NCBI GenBank assembly: GCA_016584305.1
Contig: JACEEZ010000430.1
Span: 70,001-134,000 of the forward strand
Length of the DNA stretch: 64,000 nt
Reading direction: 5' to 3'
Origin: Chionoecetes opilio
Taxonomy: Eukaryota; Arthropoda; Malacostraca; Decapoda; Majidae
Both the position numbers and the translations under genes were made by a program. Shown here piece after piece: positions 54,712-64,000 of this stretch. Below the pieces are notes generated by a model. The model worked only from the letters and a program-made list of their open reading frames with translations, made no database searches and was not told the origin of the DNA. How positions within the stretch are numbered: position 1 is the stretch's first letter; every line of letters starts with the position of its first letter.

Positions 54712-55274
54712 TATATTACAGCTAAGTTTAAATTTTCGACCTTTGGGGGGCCGAAGGGGGTCGGAAAATTGGAATGTCAGATGTTCGGATATCCCAGTAC
54801 CATAAAATAAGGGCAAAAGGTATAGAACAAAAAGATGCAGCTCTTTAAGGCCGATCCGTGGTATCGAGCAATAAAAAATTCAGCATAAAAAAAAGCCACA
54901 AAACAATTTTTTTTTAAAAAATAAAAAAAAAATAAAATAAAAGGGCCCAAAACAAGACTGTGTTGGTAAAAAAAACGGTTGTTTGGACAAGTCGGATGTT
55001 TTTGGGGGTCGGATTTGGGAATTTTTCTGTATATATTATATAATATTTTTAATATAATTTAAATATTATTTTTATTATATATTTTATATATATAATTATT
55101 ATTTTTTCTCATACTTAACCTCAGCTTTCCCCAGAGTTAAAGCCACATTTTGCCCTTTCCCCCCATTGTGACCACTCCTAATATTAAAATTAAGTGCACA
55201 CAAAGGGGTAATAATAAAAACCCATGAGTACACTTTCCTACAAATTATATTTTTATTAATTACGACCCCTTTCC
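54712..55274. other. Unassigned AT-rich DNA with MITE-like scraps
   Basis: Fragments such as GGTCGGAAAATTGG and an inverse-like TTTGGGGGTCGGATTTGG (55000-55017) suggest another eroded TIR element. A TA-rich tract occupies 55028-55105. No gene is seen. Confidence 0.35.
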
Positions 55275-55623
55275 TCAGAAATCCTCATTCGAGTCCTCTG
55301 TTGATAATTCCATATTGAGCAGGTCCTGTTCCCCTTTATGAAGCCCACCAAACTGTCAAAATATCTAAGGGTTTGACTCATTCTCTTGGGGGGTTCATGA
55401 GTCCAACCCCTGGGGAACAGTCTCTCCACAGCTGCAGACTGGGTATGGCCGTGTTGTACTTAATGAACCCTCTCCCAGGCGGTACGGAAAGGGGGAGAAA
55501 AATGGGGTGCTCCCGCGCTTGTTCCTCTGCTTCTCTGAACCCAACTTTCAATTCTTTCCCCCATCTTGTTGGAGGGGGGTAGAGTTGGTGCCCCCTGTAG
55601 CTGTGGGTCCTGGGCCATCAAAG
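55275..55623 (-). pseudogene. hAT transposase C-terminal dimerisation region
   Basis: On the minus strand, after an acceptor-like GATTTTTTCCAG, shifted frames read IKYNTAIP, then SAAVERLF, the signature of the hAT C-terminal dimerisation domain, followed by degraded LM-NPKR-like and GFIKGN sequence, and a stop near 55275. A single frame is not kept. The rest of a hAT transposase is not recognisable upstream. Confidence 0.6.
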
Positions 55624-56029
55624 CTGGAAAAAATCAATTAATTTTGTAATATATTATTTAGTAAAAATTTCAAGTAAACGGAGTCAAAAAAAAAAGATAT
55701 GTTCTTAGAAAAAAAATGCTTATTTTTTTTTTTAAATATATTATTGCACCTATATCTAATATGATAAAAATTATCAGCACCGCCAGGTTGCTAAATTTAT
55801 AAAAGACTTTGGGGTAAGGGAAATGTCAAAAACGAACTGAAGATGTACAGATTTCGATAAAATCAAGTCTCACCTTGAAAAAAACTCCATTCATCTTTAT
55901 CTTGGGTCCGCCCCTTTTGGGACCAAGACAGCCTGCTCCTTGACCTCGAACGATCTTGATATCATTGCATCAACCTTCTGGGGGTTAGGAAGGAGGACCA
56001 CAGGCAGCTTGAAGAGGAGGTAGATTGTT

Positions 56030-57065
56030 ATCAATCAATCATTGGGGGCATACGCCGGGGGGCGCGTCGCCTCGCCCACCTTACGACGATACTCCCGGGG
56101 GTCACCACACGCGAGTCCCCATGCAGGCTCCCTTCCCATACCAAGCAACTCTTGACAGGAAACATTAACTTGACCCAGCCACTAGCCTTGTAGGCACACC
56201 CTTGGCCTCCTCCACACCGGATTGTCTCTTAAAGATACAACCCGATGGGAAGGATCGGTTTCAGAGAGCGTACCACATGCCCATATAGCCGAAGTTGGCG
56301 CTGACGGACTACGCAGGTAATAGGCCTCGATTCAGTCTCACGGTGCAATCGCTGATTTAACACGTAATCATCCCAGCGATACCCCATGATTCTGCAAAGA
56401 CACTTATTACCAAAGGCATCGATTCGCCTCTTCAAGTCGCTATTTAGTGTCCATGTCTCACAACCATGGAGTAAGACAGGGATCACAAGCGACTTGAAGA
56501 TCTGGATCTTTGTCCACCTGCACAGGTACCGACAATGCCAAATACTCGTGCTGAGTCCATAACACCGTGGGCTATGCCAAACCGCTGTAAGACTTCTTGA
56601 CATGACCCGCCATCATTATGGGCTGCGCTATCAAGGTATGTAAGACTTTCCAAGATCACAATGTCCTCGCCACATGCATAAACAGACTGTACTGTTTCAT
56701 CTAGTAAGCCTCCAAACACCTGGACCTTGGTCTTGAGCCAGGAGACCTCAAATCCCAAAGGCTTTGCTTCCTCGTGCAGCGGCTCAAGAGCCATCACCAG
56801 GACCTCCAGCGACTCAGCAAAGATTACTGCATCATCAGCAAACAGACAAGATCAGTGATCTGGTAATGCCGAGGGATGCTGCCACATCCACTTTGATCTT
56901 ACATTTTGTCCGAATACCAGTCCACACAAGTGTTACGAAAAGTGATGGGGAGCAATGCGACGCACTTGCCTCATCCTCGTCATTAACAGGAAGAAGCTGG
57001 ATCACACCTCCCCACACTATCACAGCTTCCTCTCAGTCCCAGATAATACAGGATTGCTTGTGTCC
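56030..57065 (-). mobile_element. RTE-type LINE fragment (copy 3)
   Basis: It starts with the same (ATCA)n-ATTGGGGGCAT end and is colinear with copies 1 and 2. Two overlapping frames (56797-56483 and 56603-56229) encode WLKTKVQVFGGLLDETVQS, LTYLDSAAHNDGGS, IFKSLVIPVLLHGCETWT and RLYGHVVRSL. It is 5'-truncated at about 57065. It is a decayed copy of the same family, clearly better preserved than its surroundings. Confidence 0.85.
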
Positions 57066-57560
57066 ATCAAAAAAATCCATTTGATCAAAGAGGAGAGTCA
57101 CGATGCTTGCGCAAACAGCGTCTCGCGGCACGGTCGATTTGCGCGTAGCGCGTCAAAAATTGTGTTCAAATGGGTTTGCGACTATTTGCGTTTGCGGAAG
57201 TGCTTCGCAAATGCACATCGCAACATTGTACACTTCTGCAATTACGTAAACGAATTAGGACTTCCGCAATTTGCGGGGAAGTTAGCGGTTTCGGAAGTGT
57301 TATACGGAACGTCCCACCTCTGGATCCATTCACGCAAACGCACTGATGTGGGAGATCAACATAATTATATTCATCAAAGGGTATATTTTATTTCTTTTTA
57401 TCGAAAGAGTAGGGCCTCTGAATAAGTAGGTACATTGTTGGATTTGGTAAGAATAACATTAGACTACAGTGGATAAAGAGAGAACTACAAGATTCCACGA
57501 AAGTAGCGAAGAACCATCAAGACTAGACCTACTATTGACGAAAGAACTGAAGTAATTAGC
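57066..57560. other. Unassigned DNA with a short open frame
   Basis: Part of a plus-strand frame (57072-57425) reads FARSASKIVFKWVCDYLRLR and LRKCFANAHRNIVHF. It is unrecognised. The stretch has frequent TTTGCG/CGCAAA words, several in inverted orientation (for example 57138, 57175, 57205, 57318), which may be an eroded MITE. Confidence 0.35.
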
Positions 57561-59450
57561 TAAAGTAAATTATCAGGCCCAGTTGGAAAGAGCGTGACCT
57601 GTCACTTATAGAATTATAAAGTAAATGATAGCAAAAAAGAGGGAGAAGAGAAGAACACAAGAAAGGAAGATACACATATGCGAAAAAAGCAGACTCTGAC
57701 GGATTAGAGAAACATTGTTTCCGGAGAGACAGACCTGGAGTAATTTCTGCCAGCAAGGAAGATAACCAGAAAAAATGGGATGCAGTTCATCCGAATTTAC
57801 ACAGAAGAACTAAATAGTTTATGCTTCCAAGGATAGTTAGTCAGAGAAAAGAAAGAAAATGAATGCGTTTAACAGAATAATGTGGCGCGGCGGGGATTAG
57901 CAATACTAGAAAGAGAAAAAAACATGGAAGTAGTTGGAGGAAAAAAGAAGGTATCACCTTTGGAGAAGTCCAAAGCAATAGAACTGATATGTAAGAATCC
58001 GAAAGACGTAAGAAGAAAGTAACCTATGAGAGAATATAATAGAAAAAAATGTAAGAACGAAACCGAAACTTTTTTAAAACTATATAAATGGAAATATGAA
58101 AAATAAGAAGGAATAGAATAAGCATGAAAGTAGAAGGCATAGTGTACGAAGATGCATTACAACAGGTGGAGGTGATGAAAAGTGCTTACGGACTGATTTA
58201 CAGAGAAAGTGAATTTAAAACGAAAAAATATAATAGTAAAAGAAAAATATAAATGGAAGACATAAAAGTAAACGTAATAGAAAGTAAAAAGGTAATGGAA
58301 AGTCAAGATAGTGAGAAAGCCCCGGGTCCAGATGGAGTGTTGAATTGGATAATGAAAGAGTGCAGTAACCAACTAGCCAGGACAAGTTACATAGTGTAAT
58401 GAGAGTTGCACTCAAGGAGAGCAGAGTCCCGTTGATTGGAAAAGAGCAAATATTGTGCCAATTCACAAAGGAGGGAAGACAGAAGACCATTAAATTACAG
58501 GCCAGTATCATTAACAAGTTGTAGTGGCCCAAAAATGTGTGGAAAAAATTGTGAAGGACAGATGGTGAAATATTTGCTTAGGAAGAGCACAAACACACTC
58601 GACAGGTGGCCAGTGGATTTAGAGGAGGAATGTCCATGTACAACACAATTGGATTACGCGTTTTACTCGACCGTGATCGCATGTGACACAGGAATAGAAG
58701 CGGGTCGGTTCCTCGATTGCATATACTGGGACCTAAAGAAGGCATTTGACAGAAACGGACCTCATAAGAGAGACTCGCGTCTGGAACTAGAACATGTAGG
58801 AGGATTGAAGGGTGGTTTGCATTGAAGGTGGCGATGGAAGACTTTTTGAGCAACAGAGAGCGATGACAGAACATATAACAAGTTCAGAAGTTCCCCGGAA
58901 TGGGCTGCAGTGTGATAAGTGGCAGTTCCTCAAGGATCAGCATGCCCCAGTGATGTTCTTGGTTACTAGGTAAATGATTATGACAGCACGGTGACGGTGA
59001 ACAGTTATATGAGTTTATTCGCTGATGATGCTACATTACTAAGAAAAGTAGAAAGTAACATGAGACTGTGAGATTTACAAAAGGATCTAGATAAGATTTT
59101 CAGAGGAGTCAAACTAGCGGAAAATGGAGTTCAAGTGCTAAAAGTGTAAGTGATGAAAGTGTGACACAGTAGCCAAAAGAGACAGAGAAAAGAAAGTCAT
59201 TCGAGGGAAATGAATTGGATAATCAAAACAAAGGTCGAAAAAGGTTCTGGGAGTATGGCATTACGGATACTTGTCACCTGAGAAGCATATAAAACAACGA
59301 TCACAGGAGATACATATCAGTTGCTGAGGCAATTAAGAATGGGGCATTCAAATATCTGGATGAAGAGATGATTAAGGAATTGATAACATCTTGAATTCTG
59401 ATCACAAGGTGGAATATGCGGCAGATGATTTGGTCATCACATAAAAAGAA
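57561..59450 (+). pseudogene. LINE reverse transcriptase, degenerate
   Basis: Plus-strand frames give SEKAPGPDGVLNWIMKE (58313-58365), NYRPVSLTS (58495-58520), FLDCIYWDLKKAFDR (58710-58755), SLFADDATLL (59010-59040, catalytic FADD), KVLGVW and a DEEMIKELITS (59350-59395) block. The motif order is that of CR1/Rex-like LINE polymerases. Many stops and shifts are present. The coding trail ends abruptly near 59450 and the expected C-terminal tail reappears at 61575-61850, so about 2.1 kb was inserted. Confidence 0.7.
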
Positions 59451-60196
59451 GGAGTACAGGTTGAGTTCCCAAGTATCTCCGGCATCCCAAGGACTCGGGC
59501 AACACCCAAAACTCTTGACAGTGGTTTCCGAGATTTTTCAAACCAGACATGAACACCCAAACCGAGCACGTAGTTGCCGGGTCGGCCGCTAGGTGCCACC
59601 ACACGTAGGCGGCTTGGGTTCTCCGCCCGATTTGTTTGTGTGTTATTGTTCAGTGCATGTTGTGTGACTGAGAGTCTGTGTACACTGTTATTTGTGTACT
59701 TCTACAGGTCTGTTATTGCGTATATGGCTCCACAACGTCAGGAAACACACTACTGTGGAAGTGAAAAGAAAGCAAGAACAATGTGTTAACTATTTTCTGA
59801 GAAATCTGACACCTTTGAAGATAGCTTTGCTTTTTCTCCCCTTAATATATTACGTTCTCAATAGCTCGGGAAAATTCAGTTACTCGGCTTCGTCCGCTGG
59901 TCCCGAGGTGACGTAGTTTGGAACTTCAACCGTGTAAAGGAAGATGAGCGAATACCAAAGAGCAGCACAAAAATGGCTCAAAGCCTGACGAGGATTACCC
60001 ACTATGAGGAAAAACTTCAGACTAAACTCCCAACTCTTGATGAACCAAGAAAGGAAAGGGGAGATCTATTTCGTAGCAGTTGTACACTACCCTCCCCGAG
60101 TTTCGCTGCTTGCTTTCCTCCTGGGCGCATAGCGCGAAACTACGCGGATCAGCGAAACTCGGGTATATAAACCCTGTAAAAATGCTTATTTAGTCC

Positions 60197-60229
<33 letters not shown>

Positions 60230-61560
60230 GTTTGCTGCTCGTGCCTACAGCCCGTAGTTATGCAGTTGACCTCCAGGAGGTGCGGATGGTAGGCCATGGG
60301 GTTAAACTTCTCGAGTGGCTGTGTACCTACCGTATTTTTTTTCAGCTTATATACTCACTTTCCCCCAAAAAATAATCCTAAAAATGCCCCAAGCCCTGTC
60401 CACCAGCCAGTGAAGGGTTACTGGCGGTTAGCCATAAGGGTTTGTGACCCGCTTCCCGGGGTGGATGCTTCGGCCAACACTACGTAGAGAAGAGCGAAGA
60501 GGAGAGGGGAGCTTAAGATGAGCTTGAGTTGGGAGTACACCCACGCGGATGCTGTTTGGTCTGGCACTGAGTGAGTGAGCCTGACACATATCTTGTCAGG
60601 GCGAGGTTGTGTGACAGTGTTATACGACAATAACACGTCACAATGCCTTCTCCCCCTCTATCTTCTGCTCTCCAGTACCTCCATGAACACAGTACACACA
60701 CAAACGTCATGGTTAATCACTTATAAAGGAGTATTATGTGTGTAAATAGCTAGCTAAGGTTGCTAACTTATATTACGAAGGTGTTACGTCATCTTATGCG
60801 ACACGGCTGTTTCTGTAGAGAAAAACACAAACAAATGGTAAAAAAAACAAGCAAACTATCTACAGCTATACTAAGCCATATAATACTATACTAAGCAGAA
60901 AGGAAAGGAAGAGGTGATCCGTACGTCTCTTATGGGAAATGCCCAGTGTGTAGACAGATGTAGGTAGCGTCACAGGGATATATGTCAAGCCGAAGCACCC
61001 GAGCTGACAGACGACTACAAATGCTCGATACTCAAGACAGAAAAGGGCACAAGAAGAAAAGAATGTCTCCGGAGTGGCCGTTTCGGTGATCGAGTTCGAT
61101 TCCTTGATGGGGCTTGTAAAATCCACTTCCCCCCCCAAATCTTTCTCTGCACTGTGGGTGCCTAAGTAACCCCACAATGCTGCCCATTACCTCTACCTTC
61201 CCCCGATTGCGAGCTGCACTATAGAAATTAATGTCCCTAGCGCACACGGAGCCCTGGGGCAGCGCAGGATGCCCAACCTATCACAGCCCTCAGTAATGTA
61301 CACCGGTCCTACCATCCACTCGCTGGAGGCACTGCCTGACGACCGCTTAGTAGCGCTACATACACACCATTCAACAAAAAAAAAAAAAAAAAAAAAAGCG
61401 AACTCGGGATATAATGCGCGGAAAGTTGGACTATATGATACGGAATTAGGAGACTTCGTCCCCCCCTCCCCCCCCTGTGAACAAATAACCAAAAAACCCG
61501 GAGGATCGCGAACTCGCATCAGCGGTGAAACTCGGAGGGTAGTGTTAGTAGAGCATCATG
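59451..61560. other. Composite insertion splitting the LINE
   Basis: This 2.1-kb segment separates the LINE RT from its 3' end. It contains a strong hairpin at 60097-60165 (CCCGAGTTTCGCTG and its inverse), a T run (60200-60228) followed by GGTTTGCTGCTCGTGCC, an A run (61377-61397), and no recognised gene. Exact ends and any target duplication could not be set. Confidence 0.45.
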
Positions 61561-61574
61561 GACGTCTGGAAAAA

Positions 61575-61860
61575 TGATAGAGAGATCTGTTTGTGGTGGG
61601 ACTGATAGAAGACACAGAGGTTATGAGAAGAAATTGAAAGGACAACATGCAAGAGGACACTCACACATACAAGCTTCCCCGTTGATAGAAAGCATAGAAG
61701 CGTGAAAAACCTTAGATATGCAAAGCTGATTATAGAACAAGAAAGGTATTCCAGGACTTCAAGGCAGGCTGGATAATCACGTAGCATTTGGAGACGGACA
61801 GTCAAGAGCATCAGCTCCTTATCACTGCCTATGTTACAACTAGGTACTAAATACACTAGG
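61575..61860 (+). pseudogene. LINE ORF2 C-terminus and 3' UTR
   Basis: Frames read RRHRGYEKKLKGQHARG-like and LQGRLDN sequence, the tail of a LINE ORF2, followed by ACAACTAGGTACTAAATAC, a short 3' UTR resembling Rex/CR1-group ends. It is the probable continuation of the LINE at 57561-59450. Confidence 0.5.
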
Positions 61861-62170
61861 CTAATATACCACCTACACGCATACGCACACGCAACAAAAT
61901 GGTCCTCAGCTCGAATGGTCTTCCGCTCGAAACGTAATTCGCCGAATAGGTCGGGTATTAAAAAAATGGTACCTACTTCTTATTTCATGAACTTTACTTT
62001 GTTGATAAGACTTTATGTGGGGAAAAAATTAATAAACCGATAAGGCTGTATGTCCTTAATGCGGATAGATATAATGAATGAAGAAAGAGAAAGGATGATT
62101 GCTGAAAGTGGACAGAAAGGCGGAGGGGGATGTGGTTGACCTTAAACTAGTGAATGGAGGCATAACTTAC

Positions 62171-63810
62171 CAGGGTTGTTGATTTTAAATAAAGTTGATT
62201 TTAATCACTGATTTAAATCAAAATGATTTTTTTTTTTAAATCAACGATTTAAATCATACCTTATCATTATTTTGAAACCGAAGGAGCGGGACAAGAGGGA
62301 AAATGAAGCAAATGGGCTTTATGAACAACAATTTATAATTGTAGATAATTATATCATATGAGAACAATGAGTGGTGGCGGGGGAATCCCACTGTGGCACT
62401 TTTAGATAGCAAATTGATGTGGCCGTTTTATCACAGCAGAAATATATTTTTCTCAATTATATAGTATATTTTTGTTGTACACGCAAACCTCGATTTCACG
62501 GCAGGATATCGGAATATTGCGGAACATAAACCGATGGTCCGGAATATAGTCAAGAGTCCCAAGACTTATGTTGAACTGCCTGGGGATGGTGCTAAATTGA
62601 CAAAGTGTCCGGCCGAGTCACCGAGGCGACTACTGTCACCTGGTCAGTGTCCGCGCCTCCGCCTGGTGGCAGCATGACCTCAGCAGGTGTATTGTTTACC
62701 CATACTTGGGCAAACGCCACTCACGGCTTCACACTTGCACCGCCTCGTCAGTCCGACCCACTATACTCGCCCCTGGTGCCGGAAGCGTCTCTTGAGATAT
62801 TGAACAGTTTATGCTGCCTCCCGCCAGAGTGGTCCAGCATGCTCAGCGGTCGTTATTGTTTACATTTAGGTGCACACGACACTCACCGGTGCACCTGCAC
62901 CGCCATCCGTTAGTCCCCTGAACCCCCACTGCCTGGTGCAGAACGTTCTCTTGAGGACTATGAAACACTTCTGCCTCGCTGCCAGCCAGGTAGGCCAGCC
63001 ATGCTCAGCAGAGTTAAATCATAGGCGGTGTAGTGATATTCGGCGGTTGCCGACAGAAAGACTAGAGTAGGAGAAATAACGTCCGGGGGCCGTGGGTAAT
63101 GCATCTGGCACTTTTATTATTTATATTTTTATTTATTTCTATTTTAGAGGATATAATCCTGGACTGTTGCGATTCACGGACTTTGCGTAGTTCCCGGACC
63201 AGTCTCCCGCCCGATATTAGTGACGCGAAACGAGGTTTGTGTGTACTCACAAAAAGCCACACTACTCATAACCAGCCACAGTAATGACAAATGTGGCATA
63301 GTTACTTTAGATGTTATAATAATATGCCAAACGTGCCATAATTAACCATAAGCATTCCAATATATGCATTCTTGATATATCAGTAGGATAGTATCGCAAC
63401 AAATCGAATACAATAAATTCTTGTTTAACGCCGATCGAGTATATAGTATTACTACAACAACGAAATCCTCATTGATCCGAATTTTGACTTCCCATTGGGA
63501 AGTCCTAGACCGGTTGTTAAGATGGCCTGGCAAACGTCGCGATAAACGCACTTACTAGACTAGGCCTATTGTTGTGAAAATCATCCGTAACAGCAATAGA
63601 AAAATATGTAAATTCATCTGTATTTCACTGTTATTAGGCCTTTTTTATTTACTATTCTTTCTCTTTTTAGTTAAAATATGTAACAATATCTGCTAGTTGA
63701 TTAAGATTTCATGTAGAAAATCAATTAATAAATATAAAAAAATAGATGTAATTCAAAATAAATCGTTTTTTTTTTTTTTTTTTTTTTAAATCTAAAAAAT
63801 CAACACTACC
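62171..63810. mobile_element. hAT-type non-autonomous element inserted at a splice donor
   Basis: The left end CAGGGTTGTTGATTTTAAAT and the right end (AAATCAACACTACC) are imperfect TIRs; ATTTAAATCA-type motifs are subterminal. CATAACTTAC occurs directly outside both ends (62161-62170 and 63811-63820), containing the 8-bp duplication expected for hAT. A second element (62482-63240) is nested inside. No transposase is encoded. Confidence 0.82.
62482..63240. mobile_element. TIR element of the AAACCTCGATTT family (copy 2)
   Basis: The left GCAAACCTCGATTTCACGG and the right CGAAACGAGGTTTGT are inverse, and the interior is the reverse-orientation relative of 2754-3310, again with two to three diverged units containing a GTGGCAGCATG / CCAGCATGCTCAGC core. 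It lies nested in the hAT-type element. Confidence 0.75.
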
Positions 63811-63820
63811 CATAACTTAC

Positions 63821-63975
63821 CTTCAAACACCAGAATTGTTGAGAAGACCTCCGTCTACCATTTTTTTCTCCTTGGAACTCACGTGATTCTAAATACCGAG
63901 CATTCTTCACATAGTGAGCAATTGAGCAAGTGAAGCCATCTGATAACAAACCACGCCACCTTACAAGCCCATTAT
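63821..63975 (-). CDS. Candidate host-gene exon, product unknown
   Basis: A 155-base open block lies between a strong acceptor (ACATTTTTCTTCAG) and a strong donor (TTTGAAG then GTAAGTTAT). The frame, entered with two bases, encodes 51 residues including NGLVRWRGLLSDGFTCSIAH and SQQFWCLK. I do not recognise a domain. The neighbouring exons lie outside the window or beyond the hAT insertion. Good splice signals and an open frame in an otherwise decayed region support a real exon. Confidence 0.55.
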
Positions 63976-64000
63976 CTGAAGAAAAATGTATTGATGAGTA

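Noticed and set aside
1..64000. CRISPR arrays, bacterial operons, tRNA or rRNA genes
   Set aside because: No regular spacer array, Shine-Dalgarno context, cloverleaf or rRNA core sequence was seen; direct repeats here are minisatellites.

Overview
The window looks like arthropod nuclear DNA, most likely from a decapod crustacean. The evidence is an interstitial TTAGG-type telomeric array, very dense (TA)n and (GA)n microsatellites, intron-rich gene fragments, and a mix of CR1, RTE, Jockey-like, Penelope, Ty3/gypsy, Mutator-like, P, hAT, piggyBac and pogo-like elements. There are no prokaryotic operons. I found no rRNA, tRNA or CRISPR array. Species assignment is inference. Nearly all recognisable coding sequence is transposon-derived and most of it is frameshifted. 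Many shifts fall at homopolymer runs, so real decay and consensus error cannot be told apart.

Layout. 0-6.7 kb: half of a foldback element joined to a transposase-like pseudogene, two TIR elements between (TA)n tracts, a Mutator-like (MULE) remnant carrying a C-terminal RING finger, and a Penelope GIY-YIG endonuclease domain. 6.8-13.3 kb: palindromic elements, a THAP zinc-finger exon (minus strand), a CpG-rich stretch, a chain of splice-site-bounded plus-strand exons, an array of acceptor-like 21-mers, and a telomere-like array. 13.6-17.1 kb: a complete Mutator-like element with TIRs and an 8-bp target duplication. 17.4-18.8 kb: the C-terminal part of a P-element/THAP9-type transposase (minus).

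19.1-34.0 kb is one Ty3/gypsy-type LTR retrotransposon with a 4-bp target duplication (TATG). It has been heavily invaded: an RTE copy, a pogo-like MITE and a piggyBac-like MITE lie in the 5' LTR, another pogo-like element (itself carrying a foldback element) lies in the gag region, and a second RTE copy lies in the reverse transcriptase. Its first coding region looks like an SGNH/GDSL hydrolase. On the far side, 34.2-40.7 kb holds phase-compatible minus-strand exons of a THAP-domain gene. A nearly full-length CR1-like LINE sits in one intron and is itself split by a piggyBac-like MITE. The gypsy element may therefore have split one THAP/P-transposase-type locus (17.4-40.7 kb); this is inference.

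41-43.2 kb: further TIR elements. 43.5-55 kb: sequence of visibly poor or abnormal composition, worst at 48.4-51.9 kb, where almost every base lies in a homopolymer run. It still contains recognisable MITEs and a hAT dimerisation-domain fragment. 56-61.9 kb: a third RTE copy and another LINE split by about 2 kb. 62.2-63.8 kb: a hAT-type non-autonomous element whose target duplication includes the splice donor of the adjacent exon (63.8-64.0 kb).
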